This document shows positions 19,800 to 27,904 of a stretch of DNA of 64,000 bases, in pieces (position 1 is the first letter of the stretch; every line of letters starts with the position of its first letter). The position numbers were made by a program, and so were the translations under genes. Source of the stretch: an uncultured Eggerthellaceae bacterium. Its GTDB lineage: Bacteria > Actinomycetota > Coriobacteriia > Coriobacteriales > Eggerthellaceae. The stretch is taken from NCBI GenBank assembly GCA_934668515.1, contig CAKUNS010000007.1:1-64000 (forward strand). Direction: 5' to 3'. The notes below the pieces were generated by a model, which was given only the letters and a program-made list of their open reading frames with translations, searched no databases and was not told the DNA's origin.

Positions 19800-20882
19800 C
19801 TAGAACTGACGCAGGAAGCGCATGTCGCCCTGCAGCAGAAGACGCAGGTCGGGAACGTTGTACTTCAAGCACGCAACGCGCTCGACGCCTACGCCGAACG
19901 CAAAACCGGAATAAACTTCGGGGTCGATGCCGGACATCTCGAGGACGTTCGGGTCGACCATGCCGCAACCCAGGATCTCAAGCCAGCCCGTGCCCTTGCA
20001 CATGCGGCAACGCTCGCCGTCGTGAGTGTGACCTGTGCCGCCGCACACACCGCAGCTGACATCGGCCTCGGCGGAAGGCTCGGTGAACGGGAAGTAGTGA
20101 GCGCGGAAGCGCGTCTTGCGATCGGGGCCGAACATGGCCTTGCAGAAATGCTCGAGCGTGCCCTTAAGGTCGCCGAAGGTGATGCCCTTGTCGACAACCA
20201 AGCCCTCGCACTGCGTGAACTGGGGAAGGTGCGAAGGGTCGGCCACGTCGCGGCGGTACACCTTGCCGGGAGCAATGACGTAAATGGGAAGATCCTGGTC
20301 TTCCATGCAGTGAACCTGAACGCCCGAGGTCTGCGTGCGCAAAAGGACGTCGGACTCGCCGCGGACTGCAGCCCGGTCGCCCGATCGGTCAAGCACGTAG
20401 AAGGTGTCCTGCATGCTGCGGCTGGGATGGTCGGCCGGCGCGTTCAGAGCCGTGAAGTTGTACCAGTCGGTCTCGACCTCGGGACCGGTGGCAACCGTGT
20501 AGCCAAGTCCCAGGAAGATGTCGCAGATCTCATCGGTGATGCGGTTGATCAGATGACGCGCGCCGATCTGCTGAGAGCGACCGGGCATCGTGATGTCGAT
20601 TGCGGAAGCGTTGATGGAAGCCTCGAGCTCGGCTGCAGCGAGCTGGGCCTTGCGCTCTTCAAGCGCCGCCTCGACTGCGTTGCGAACCTCGTTCACGGTC
20701 TTACCGACCGTAGCGCGCTCTTCCTTCGCGACGTTGCCCATGTTGCGCAAGTAGCCCGTAAGCGAGCCGGACTTGCCCACGACGGCCACGCGCACCTCGT
20801 CGAGCGCGGCAGTCGTCTGCGCCGCCTCGATCGCGGCAAGCGTCTCGACGTGCAGCTGGGCGAGCTCATCAGTAATTGCCAT
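19800..20882 (-). CDS. pheS: Phenylalanyl-tRNA synthetase alpha subunit
   Basis: Catalytic alpha chain of PheRS. The 360-residue protein begins MAITDELAQLHVETLAAIE (coiled-coil N-terminus) and has class II motif 2 in the segment VYRRDVADPSHLPQF and motif 3 near GFAFGVGVERVAC. An inserted CxxC-xn-CxxC segment (CGVCGGTGHTH then CRMCKGTGW, about residues 270-295) looks like a small zinc knuckle, as in several actinobacterial/Firmicute PheS proteins. The start at 20882 has AAAGGAAAGG before it; the much longer open frame upstream runs through the T-box leader and is not real. Confidence 0.96.
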   Translation of the reverse strand: MAITDELAQLHVETLAAIEAAQTTAALDEVRVAVVGKSGSLTGYLRNMGNVAKEERATVGKTVNEVRNAVEAALEERKAQLAAAELEASINASAIDITMPGRSQQIGARHLINRITDEICDIFLGLGYTVATGPEVETDWYNFTALNAPADHPSRSMQDTFYVLDRSGDRAAVRGESDVLLRTQTSGVQVHCMEDQDLPIYVIAPGKVYRRDVADPSHLPQFTQCEGLVVDKGITFGDLKGTLEHFCKAMFGPDRKTRFRAHYFPFTEPSAEADVSCGVCGGTGHTHDGERCRMCKGTGWLEILGCGMVDPNVLEMSGIDPEVYSGFAFGVGVERVACLKYNVPDLRLLLQGDMRFLRQF

Positions 20883-20902
20883 GCCTTTGCCTTTCCTTTC
20901 TG

Positions 20903-21219
20903 AAAAACGAAAAAGAGCCTTCTTCCGACTTGGGGGGGGAACGGCGTTTGCCGAACCCGGTCCAAGGACGAAAGAAAGCTCTCGCGGTACCACCTTGGTT
21001 GACGCGGCTAAGCCACGCCCTCTTGTTTGATCCGATAACGGGGATCCGTCCCACCCTATCTCGCCTTGCGCGCTTTGCCGCGCATTCGCTTTCAGGCAGG
21101 CTGCTTCGAAGGGGAACCACCGTGCTACCCGCTTGCCCCCTTCCAGCCATGGAGGGCATCTCTTGGAACGGGCGCCTGCACGATGTCGTCTTCGTCGAGC
21201 GCATGTAGCCGTCAGTATA
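20903..21219 (-). promoter_or_regulatory. T-box leader (tRNA-Phe) controlling pheST-map
   Basis: On the minus strand the conserved T-box AAGGTGGTACCGCGAGAGC lies at 20978-20996. A terminator follows: AGAGCTTTCTTTC (about 20968-20981) against GGAAGAAGGCTCT (20915-20927), then a T-rich tail to 20903. Upstream, stem I has an AGAGA motif (about 21158-21162) and its base can pair GCAGGC with GCCTGC. A TTC codon (21110-21108) just above that base, followed by G, is the best specifier candidate and means Phe. A -10-like TATACT is at 21214-21219. Uncharged tRNA-Phe should pair with the leader and allow read-through. Confidence 0.88.
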
Positions 21220-21404
21220 GCGCAATCGACAAGGCACAGTGCCACCCGTGCGCATCTTCAAATTGATTTCGCGAAAGAAACCCCTCGTGCAACCCGTAAA
21301 GAGCACAAGCAGCTACACTTCTTCGAAGACTACCGAAACCGCGCCGGCAACCTGCATGCCCGCGCTGCAAAACCGGCAAAACGCCGCCGACGAAAGGAAT
21401 CAAG
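21220..21404. other. Intergenic stretch without recognised gene
   Basis: Between the pheS T-box promoter and the membrane-protein gene at 21405. It should hold promoters for both directions. I see no clear promoter pair or RNA structure, only a GAAAGGA ribosome site just before 21405. Confidence 0.4.
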
Positions 21405-21962
21405 ATGGGCTTGGGTTCGTGGCCGATAACCGTTGCGCTTTGGGCGGGCGGCGCGCTCATCGTTTTCTTCACGCGCCAAGGGATATCGCGCGATGCGCGC
21501 CTGACCATCGGCATTGCCGCTTGGTTCTTCCTAATGGGCGCCGCCGTTCTGGCGGACTCCCCCATCGCGCTGGCGTTCCTGATCTGCGTGCCCTTAGGCG
21601 CTGGCATGGTTTGGGCAGGCATCATGCCTTTACTCGACGCCGCCAACTGCAACATCAAAATCGACGCAACCTACCGCGGTCACACCCCCGAAATCGAATC
21701 GCGCGAAACGGGAAGTCAGGTGCTCACGTTCTCATACAACATCGAAGACGCGCGCCTGACCGGAACGAGCGTGGACACGTTCACCACGGGGCAGATCGAG
21801 CGCCGCTTCACCGTTGGGAAGAAATACCCCATTTGGGTGAACAAGAACGACCTGACCGTTTGCAAGGTCAACCGATTCGAGAACATCGCGCTGGTGCCGC
21901 TTGCGCTGATCGTTGGCGCGATCTTCATTGTGGTGCCTTTCATCAGGCTGCTGGGCGCCTAA
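21405..21962 (+). CDS. Membrane protein, DUF3592-like
   Basis: A 185-residue protein with three hydrophobic segments near the N-terminus (about residues 6-22, 34-50 and 53-75), a polar middle (about 80-155) and a final membrane helix (about 160-182). The polar part, with QVLTFSYNIEDARLTGTSVDTFT and later VGKKYPIWVNKNDL, resembles DUF3592 proteins, where a small beta-rich domain lies between helices. No enzyme motif is visible. It starts with ATG after GAAAGGA. It ends 4 bases inside the convergent ecfT gene. Function unknown. Confidence 0.7.
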   Translation: MGLGSWPITVALWAGGALIVFFTRQGISRDARLTIGIAAWFFLMGAAVLADSPIALAFLICVPLGAGMVWAGIMPLLDAANCNIKIDATYRGHTPEIESRETGSQVLTFSYNIEDARLTGTSVDTFTTGQIERRFTVGKKYPIWVNKNDLTVCKVNRFENIALVPLALIVGAIFIVVPFIRLLGA

Positions 21963-22717
21963 ATCGCAACGGCAATCGCCAAAAGCGCTGCCGTAAGCAG
22001 CATCGCCGCGATATCGCCCGCCGAAAACGGATACTCCTTGAACCCGCTTTCCCGCGTGCGTAGGTTGAAGCCGCGAACCTCCGCGGCAATCGCCGCGGAA
22101 TCGGTCTTGCGCACCGCGCTTACCAGCAAAGGAACGCAAAGAGGGATCATCAGGCGAGCCTTGTTCACAATGCCGCCCTGGTCAAACTCGACGCCACGCG
22201 CGGTTTGAGCCTCCATGACCCCCTGCATGTCGTTCAGGAAAACAGGGATGAAGTGAACCGTCGACGCGAACACGAACGCGTATCGATAGGGCACATGACA
22301 CACCTTCACCAGCGCATTCGCCATGTCTGTGAGCTTCGTGACATAGAACACCAAGAACAGCGGAACCGCACAGGCAACGAGGCGAACCACGATCAGCAAC
22401 GCCGAGACCACACTGCCCGTGCCTATATAACCCCAGGGAAGCGCGACCAAAACGTCGCCCGAAGGCGAGAACAGCAAGGCTATCAGCGCCAACAGAAGAG
22501 AGAGAGCCGCGACAGCTTTTGCCAGCCCCAAAGCCTGCCGGGTCATCTTACACCGAGCGGATAAAACCACGTCAAGAACCAGAACGCAGGCCAAAAGCAC
22601 GAAACTATCCGTCACGAAACACCCCGCAACGACGAGGAACGCCGAGGCGAGCTTCGCGATCGGGTTCATCCTGTGCAGGAAACTGTCGCCGGGGACGAAC
22701 TCCAAGAACCCCTTCAT
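21959..22717 (-). CDS. ecfT: ECF transporter transmembrane subunit EcfT
   Basis: Membrane scaffold that couples the two ATPases to the substrate-binding S component. The 252-residue protein begins MKGFLEFVPGDSFLHRMNP, has 5-6 hydrophobic segments and carries the coupling-helix motifs ARG (MEAQTARGVEFD, near residue 165) and a second one near SAAIAAEVRGFNLR. Its start overlaps the previous ATPase stop as ATGA, so the two are translationally coupled. It is the last gene of the four-gene importer. Confidence 0.92.
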   Translation of the reverse strand: MKGFLEFVPGDSFLHRMNPIAKLASAFLVVAGCFVTDSFVLLACVLVLDVVLSARCKMTRQALGLAKAVAALSLLLALIALLFSPSGDVLVALPWGYIGTGSVVSALLIVVRLVACAVPLFLVFYVTKLTDMANALVKVCHVPYRYAFVFASTVHFIPVFLNDMQGVMEAQTARGVEFDQGGIVNKARLMIPLCVPLLVSAVRKTDSAAIAAEVRGFNLRTRESGFKEYPFSAGDIAAMLLTAALLAIAVAI

Positions 22718-23556
22718 AGCGCACCTTCTTTCTTTGCGCACTGCACGGCAATCGCGTCCGTCATCTCGTCAAGCGTGTTCGCGCGCGCAATTTCGGAATC
22801 GGAGGCAACCACGCCCCGAGATTCAAGTCTCAGGGAGACCTCGACGATCTGCGGGGGAAGCAGATGCGCTCGACTCAAGGCGGCCTCATTGCGGAAAACG
22901 TCGAACGTCGCGCCGTCGGCAACGACCTGGCCGGCCGTCATCACGATGGCGCGCTGTGCGTAATCAGCCACAACCTCCATGTCGTGGCACACCATGATGA
23001 CGGTCGTCCCCTTCGCCGACAGGTCGCGCACGGCGTCCATCACCTTTCCGCACTCACGGAAATCAAGGCCCGTGGTGGGTTCGTCAAGAACGACAACAGG
23101 CGGTTCAAGCACGACGATCGAGGCAAGCGCCAAAAGCTGGCGCGTTCCCCTATTCAAAAGAAACGGCTCGGCGTCACCATCGAAAGCGAAGAGCTCGATC
23201 ATCGCCTCGACCTTCTCCTTGGCCTGCTCGTCGAACCGTCCTTGCGCCTTGAAACCGAATGCCAGCTCCTCCCGAACCGTCTTGCAACAGATCTGGCGAT
23301 CGGGGTTTTGGAACAAAAAGCCGACACGCGCGGCCAACTCGCTTGTTTTCAAGTGGGAGGTGGGAACGTTGTCGATCAAAACCTCTCCGGACGTTGGCTT
23401 CAGCAGGCCGTTGATCAGGCGCATCGTGGTTGACTTACCGGCGCCGTTCGTTCCCATGAACGCAACGAACTCGCCATCCCCCACTTTGAAGCTGACATCA
23501 CGAAGAACCGGGGTTTGCGTGTCGTACGAGGCCGATACGTTGCGAAACTCGATCAT
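22714..23556 (-). CDS. ecfA: ECF transporter ATPase (second), degenerate signature motif
   Basis: A 280-residue ABC ATPase starting MIEFRNVSASYD. Walker A is MGTNGAGKSTT near residue 37, the Q-loop is FQNPDRQI, Walker B is VVVLDEPTTGLD and the switch His is in MVCHDMEVV. The ABC signature, normally LSGGQ, reads LNRGTRQ (near residue 133), so one of the two nucleotide sites of the heterodimer is probably altered. It overlaps both neighbours by ATGA. With the preceding ATPase and EcfT it forms the energising module for the TrpP-like S component. Confidence 0.92.
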   Translation of the reverse strand: MIEFRNVSASYDTQTPVLRDVSFKVGDGEFVAFMGTNGAGKSTTMRLINGLLKPTSGEVLIDNVPTSHLKTSELAARVGFLFQNPDRQICCKTVREELAFGFKAQGRFDEQAKEKVEAMIELFAFDGDAEPFLLNRGTRQLLALASIVVLEPPVVVLDEPTTGLDFRECGKVMDAVRDLSAKGTTVIMVCHDMEVVADYAQRAIVMTAGQVVADGATFDVFRNEAALSRAHLLPPQIVEVSLRLESRGVVASDSEIARANTLDEMTDAIAVQCAKKEGAL

Positions 23557-24410
23557 GCGACCGCCCCCTTCGCGCTCAGCAGATCTGAACAAACGCGCAC
23601 AGCGCCATCGACATCGCGCACAGCGCCGCCGGTTGCCAGCCCTCGCTGCTTCAAACGATTGACCAAGCTTGACGAACGCGGGCAGTTGACGCCCATCCCA
23701 AGCAGTTCGTCGGAATGTTCAAGCACTTCGGCGGGAGATCCCTGAAAGCGGATTCGGCCGTCGTCAAGCACAAGAACAGTATCTGCAAAACGTGACAGCA
23801 GGGCGATCTTCTGCTCCACAACAACCACCGTCGTCCCCTGGTCGCGCGCATATGATTCCAATAACTCGAAAACCGCAAGCGACGACGCGGGGTCAAGCTC
23901 CGCCGTCGGCTCGTCCAATATAAGCACGCGAGGCCTCAGCGCGATCACCGAGGCCACGGCGACCTTCTGCTTCTGGCCTCCGGAAAGACCGGCGATGCTG
24001 CGGTAACGCAGGTCCTCGATTCCCATTGCGACCAAAGCGTCGTTCAGGCGCCCCTCGACCTGATCCTTCGGAACCGAGAAATTCTCAAGACCATACAGGA
24101 TCTCGTCCTCGACCACCGATGTCACGATCTGGGAATCGACATCCTGGCAAACGCTACCGACCAAACGACCTACATCGGTCAGCGACGCCTCGCACGTATC
24201 GATGCCGTCGATCTTCACGCTTCCATAAAAATCGCCCGGATAGCAATGCGGGATGATGCCGTTAAGCGCATACGTGAGAGTGGACTTTCCCGATCCGGCA
24301 GCACCGGTGATGCCCACGAACGATCCATCGGGAATAACGAGGTTGATGTCCTTCAGCAGAAGATCCTCGCCCTCGCGATAGCGAAACGACAATTGAGATA
24401 CTTCAATCAT
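23553..24410 (-). CDS. ecfA: ECF transporter ATPase (first)
   Basis: A 285-residue ABC ATPase beginning MIEVSQLSFRYREGED. Walker A is TGAAGSGKST near residue 38, the Q-loop region is CQDVDSQIV, the signature is the full LSGGQKQKVA and Walker B is ILILDEPTAELDP-like (VLILDEPTAELDP). It has the normal signature that its partner lacks. Start 24410 is preferred since the ATPase fold begins directly there; the longer frame runs back toward the S-component stop. It lies 99 bases after the S component and overlaps the next ATPase by ATGA. Confidence 0.93.
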   Translation of the reverse strand: MIEVSQLSFRYREGEDLLLKDINLVIPDGSFVGITGAAGSGKSTLTYALNGIIPHCYPGDFYGSVKIDGIDTCEASLTDVGRLVGSVCQDVDSQIVTSVVEDEILYGLENFSVPKDQVEGRLNDALVAMGIEDLRYRSIAGLSGGQKQKVAVASVIALRPRVLILDEPTAELDPASSLAVFELLESYARDQGTTVVVVEQKIALLSRFADTVLVLDDGRIRFQGSPAEVLEHSDELLGMGVNCPRSSSLVNRLKQRGLATGGAVRDVDGAVRVCSDLLSAKGAVA

Positions 24411-24509
24411 GATCGAGCCTTTCACGGGAAGCGGCGATCGGGCGAAGGAATGTTGATCGAAGACGATCAACCGAAAGGATCCGCCCAATCGCACACACGA
24501 GCGACGTTT

Positions 24510-25097
24510 CTAGCGCTTCAGCACGGCACGAAGAACCGGGACAAGGATGACCGCAAGCGCGGAGTTCATCGCGGCGGTGCCCAAAACCATCGCCGCATAC
24601 ACGCCGAAAACCGCGAGCGGGGCAAGATGGCTGATGGCAACGCCCACGATCATCGCGAAGGTGTAGCCGGACACGACCGTCGTGACGAAAGTGATGGCAA
24701 TCGGAGCGATGACGTTTTGGAAGGCCTTGTTACCAGGCGCGACGTTGACAAGCGCCGCAACAAGCAGGCCGCAAACCAACGCGCCCAGCGTCTCGGAGGC
24801 TATGTTGACAAGGGGCGTTGCGTTCAGCATGGGAATCTGGCTGACCAAACCAACCAGCAAACCGATAATCGCCGATTGGTAGACCTTAGGCTTAGTGAGG
24901 ATGATCGCCAAACAGTACATGGCGATCATGAAGTTGGGTTTCATTCCGCCAAAATTAAGGAAGCTCGAAACGGTCAGCTTCAAAACGGCGCCAGCCGCTA
25001 TCAATACAGCGACAAGAATGAGATCGTGAACGGACAAGCCGTTGCTGCTTGCGGTTGCGTTGACGGTGCGCTTCTGTGCGGTTGCTTGAGTTGCCAT
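24510..25097 (-). CDS. TrpP-like ECF S component (predicted tryptophan importer)
   Basis: A 195-residue integral membrane protein with about five or six hydrophobic helices. The stretch FLNFGGMKPNFMIAMYCLAIIL (residues about 47-68) matches the GGMKP-containing loop and helix of the Bacillus TrpP family of ECF substrate-binding subunits. The gene is first in a four-gene unit with two ATPases and EcfT. It is preceded by a T-box leader whose specifier looks like TGG (Trp). Family and leader agree on tryptophan, so substrate prediction is better supported than by either alone. The first ~20 residues are Thr/Ala/Ser-rich and poorly conserved. Confidence 0.82.
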   Translation of the reverse strand: MATQATAQKRTVNATASSNGLSVHDLILVAVLIAAGAVLKLTVSSFLNFGGMKPNFMIAMYCLAIILTKPKVYQSAIIGLLVGLVSQIPMLNATPLVNIASETLGALVCGLLVAALVNVAPGNKAFQNVIAPIAITFVTTVVSGYTFAMIVGVAISHLAPLAVFGVYAAMVLGTAAMNSALAVILVPVLRAVLKR

Positions 25098-25253
25098 GAT
25101 GATCGTTCCTTTCTTGGCGACCTGTTCGGTACGCCGACGGGCTCTTGCGAGCCATCCAATACTGCCGGCAGATCGAACAGGGCCCGAGAAACGAAATCAA
25201 AGCTTCGTCTTACCGCGCTTTCGCGACTTACTGCGTGCGACCCCGACAAACAA

Positions 25254-25573
25254 AAAAGCCTGTCCTTTCAAGCCCTTACGGACTTCAAAGGACAGGCTGA
25301 TAAACCTGCGGTGCCACCTTTGATTGGTTCTGGTCAGGAACCCTCTCACGAACATGCCAACACATGTCCTGCCTCTAACGCGGGCTCACGGTCCAGATAC
25401 TCAGCCTTGCGGCCTTTCCCCTTTCCCTCGGCGAACCATTTGCCAACCAGCTACTGCGGGATTCACACCATCGCCCGCTCTCTGTGAGCGCCTCTGCTGA
25501 CGTTACTTTCGCCTCAACGGTTTCAACTATTAAGTTGTGGCGCTAATTTAGCTTGCCGCAACTTTCCTGTCAA
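25254..25573 (-). promoter_or_regulatory. T-box leader (tRNA-Trp) with promoter, upstream of the ECF importer
   Basis: Minus strand: TTGACA (25568-25573) and TAAATT (25545-25550), spacing 17, make a strong promoter overlapping the recN end. The leader has an AGAGA motif and a GC-rich distal stem-loop. A specifier region CTGAGTATCTGGACC holds TGG at 25395-25393 followed by A, as is usual. The T-box AAAGGTGGCACCGCAGG is at 25305-25321. A strong terminator follows: arms 25287-25298 and 25257-25268 (12 bp, perfect), then six Ts. Uncharged tRNA-Trp should switch the importer on. Confidence 0.9.
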
Positions 25574-27264
25574 GAGTTTTGTTTCAGCAACATTTCGCGG
25601 GCATGAGCGATGGACGCATCGGTTGCGTCACCCGAAAGCATGCGCGCGATCTCGGCCACGCGATCGTCGCCTGAAATGCTGGAAAGCACGGTGACGGGAG
25701 CGCCCTCGGAAGAAACGCTCTTCTTCACCACGTAATGGGAATCGCCGCGAACCGCCACCTGCGCGAGGTGCGTGACCACGATAACCTGATGCGTTTTCGC
25801 CAGGTCGGCAAGAACCTCGGCCAAAGCAACTGCAGTTGAACCCCCTACGCCGGCATCGACCTCGTCGAATACCAGCGTATCGATGGCGTCGGTTTCGCCA
25901 AGGACGACCTTGATGGCAAGCATCACGCGGCTGACTTCGCCGCCGGAAGCAATACGCGCAAGAGGTCGCGCCTGCATGCCACGACCGGGACGGTACATGA
26001 ACTCGACAGCCGACGGGCCCGACTTCGTCCACTGAGAACGATCGAGCCGCTCGATGCGGCATTCGATTTCGGCACCCGACATCTCCATGCGTGCCATGTT
26101 CTTGGAAACCGCTTCCGAAAAGCGGGGCGCCGCTTGACCTCGAGCGGAGTCGAGCGCATCGGCCGCTGCAGCCAAACGTTCTTCGGCGGCATCAAGCGCA
26201 GCCGTTGCCGCACGCAAGCGGAGATCGGCGTCGTCAACCAACGAGATTGCCTCTTTGGCCTGATCGCGCTTTTCGAAAACCTGATCCATCGTGGGACCGA
26301 AACTGTGCATAAGCCCCTGAAGGGCAGCGAATCTCTCTTGGTTTTCCGCAAGCATTTGCGGATCGAAGTCGATCTTGTCCTGATAACCGCGCACTTCGGC
26401 AGCCACGTCCTCGATCACATAGCCAACCTCACGCAACGAGGAAGCCAGCTGGCCGAGCGTCGGGTCGACACCGGAAACCTGCTCAAGCTGATCGGCGGCG
26501 ATGCTCAGGCGATCAAGAGCGCCCTCGTCACCCGCAAGGGAGTCGCGCACGACCGCAACCGCTGTTGCCAACGATTCGGCGTGCTCGGCAAGCTCGAGGC
26601 TTTGGCGAAGCTCTTCGTATTCGCCGGGAACAGGGGAAACCTCGTCGATGCGCGCCAGTGTGAAGCGCGCTTCGTCAAGCTTTGCCGAACCTTCGGAGGC
26701 TGCGGTTTTGATTCGGTCGAGTTCGGCCGCGGCGCGAGAAGCTTCGTCGAAAGCGACACGGTAATCGCCAAGCACGTCGAGAACCTGCTGCCCTGCCCAC
26801 GAATCAAGTATCCCGACATGGGCTGCGGGCTTCATAAGCTGCTGGTGCTCGAACTGACCGCACAAGTCGACGTGCGGAGCGACCTTTTGAGCAACCTCGC
26901 GCACGCTGGCCATGCGCCCGTTCAGCGACACGCGCGAGCGCCCATCCGAGCCAACACGCCTGGTAACGACAAGCTCGCCGTCGTCCTCGAAGGGCTCGTC
27001 AGCTTCGTCAGGCTGAATGTCGCCTGCGTCATGCTGCTCCGATTCGCTAGGCGCAAAGAAGAAGCGACCCGAAACCTCAAGCCCCGAAGCCCCGTCTCGA
27101 ACCATGTCGGCGCTTGACCGGGCGCCCATGAGCAGCTTCATGGCGGAAAGAAGCGCGGTTTTACCCGCACCCGTTTCGCCCGTGAGCACAGTAAGCCCAC
27201 GAGATGGAAGCAAGGTTGCCTGCTCGATCAGCGCAACGTTGCGAACTTGAATCTCGTCGATCAT
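25570..27264 (-). CDS. recN: DNA repair protein RecN
   Basis: SMC-like ATPase of double-strand-break repair, cytosolic on DNA. The 564-residue protein has Walker A GETGAGKT at about residues 30-37, two long Ala/Glu-rich coiled-coil arms through the middle and a C-terminal Walker B/signature region (RIASGGEVSRVMLAIK then LVFDEVDAGVGG). Length is normal. The ATG has GGAGG seven bases upstream. It follows dtd by 180 bases on the same strand. No SOS box was recognised before it. Confidence 0.96.
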   Translation of the reverse strand: MIDEIQVRNVALIEQATLLPSRGLTVLTGETGAGKTALLSAMKLLMGARSSADMVRDGASGLEVSGRFFFAPSESEQHDAGDIQPDEADEPFEDDGELVVTRRVGSDGRSRVSLNGRMASVREVAQKVAPHVDLCGQFEHQQLMKPAAHVGILDSWAGQQVLDVLGDYRVAFDEASRAAAELDRIKTAASEGSAKLDEARFTLARIDEVSPVPGEYEELRQSLELAEHAESLATAVAVVRDSLAGDEGALDRLSIAADQLEQVSGVDPTLGQLASSLREVGYVIEDVAAEVRGYQDKIDFDPQMLAENQERFAALQGLMHSFGPTMDQVFEKRDQAKEAISLVDDADLRLRAATAALDAAEERLAAAADALDSARGQAAPRFSEAVSKNMARMEMSGAEIECRIERLDRSQWTKSGPSAVEFMYRPGRGMQARPLARIASGGEVSRVMLAIKVVLGETDAIDTLVFDEVDAGVGGSTAVALAEVLADLAKTHQVIVVTHLAQVAVRGDSHYVVKKSVSSEGAPVTVLSSISGDDRVAEIARMLSGDATDASIAHAREMLLKQNS

Positions 27265-27443
27265 TCATCCTCCAAAGGGTTTCAGAGAACCGCTCCGAGT
27301 ATAGCAAAGCGGTCCCATCGGGCGCCCAACCGTCATCCAACGGGAATCCAACAAGAGCCCAACTGCGGCTCGCCGCGAAACCAGGTCACACACCGCGCCG
27401 CAAACGCACGGTCAAGCAGGAAGCCGACACCGTTCGCGGCGTC

Positions 27444-27890
27444 CTACAATTCGTCAGTGTCCAGCAAAATGGTGAAAGGGCCGTCGTTTTGCAGGGAAAC
27501 CTGCATATCGGCGCCGAATTCACCCGTTTCAACACGTTCGACGTCGCGACGAGCGCGCTCGACGAAGCGCTCATACAGGGCGTTGGCGCTATCGGGTGAA
27601 CCCGCCTTCGTGAACGAGGGACGGTTGCCGCGACGGCAATCGGCATATAAGGTGAACTGCGAGACCACCAGAACCTCGCCGGCGACATCGCCAAGCGAAA
27701 GGTTGGTTTTCCCATTCTCGTCAGCGAAAATGCGCATGCGGAAGATCTTCGACCAAAGCTTCTCGACCTGTTCTTCCGAATCGTCCTGGCCAACACCAAG
27801 CAAAATCAGGTAACCCTTGCCGATAGAGCCGACTACATTGCCCTCGATCTGAACCTGCGCCTGCGTCACTCGCTGGATCACTGCTTTCAT
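27444..27890 (-). CDS. dtd: D-aminoacyl-tRNA deacylase
   Basis: Hydrolyses D-amino acids wrongly attached to tRNA (D-Tyr and others) and so protects translation. The 148-residue protein is the standard length and shows VVSQFTLYADCRRGNRPSF in the middle (active-site SQFTL) and the C-terminal NDGPFTILLDT. It starts 14 bases after the uvrB stop, so it is probably cotranscribed with uvrB. Confidence 0.95.
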   Translation of the reverse strand: MKAVIQRVTQAQVQIEGNVVGSIGKGYLILLGVGQDDSEEQVEKLWSKIFRMRIFADENGKTNLSLGDVAGEVLVVSQFTLYADCRRGNRPSFTKAGSPDSANALYERFVERARRDVERVETGEFGADMQVSLQNDGPFTILLDTDEL

Positions 27891-27904
27891 CTGCTGTTGC
27901 TCCC

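Noticed and set aside
20883..21245. N-terminal extension of pheS by about 120 residues.
   Set aside because: The region is the T-box leader with terminator; the extension has no family similarity and the ATG at 20882 has a ribosome site.
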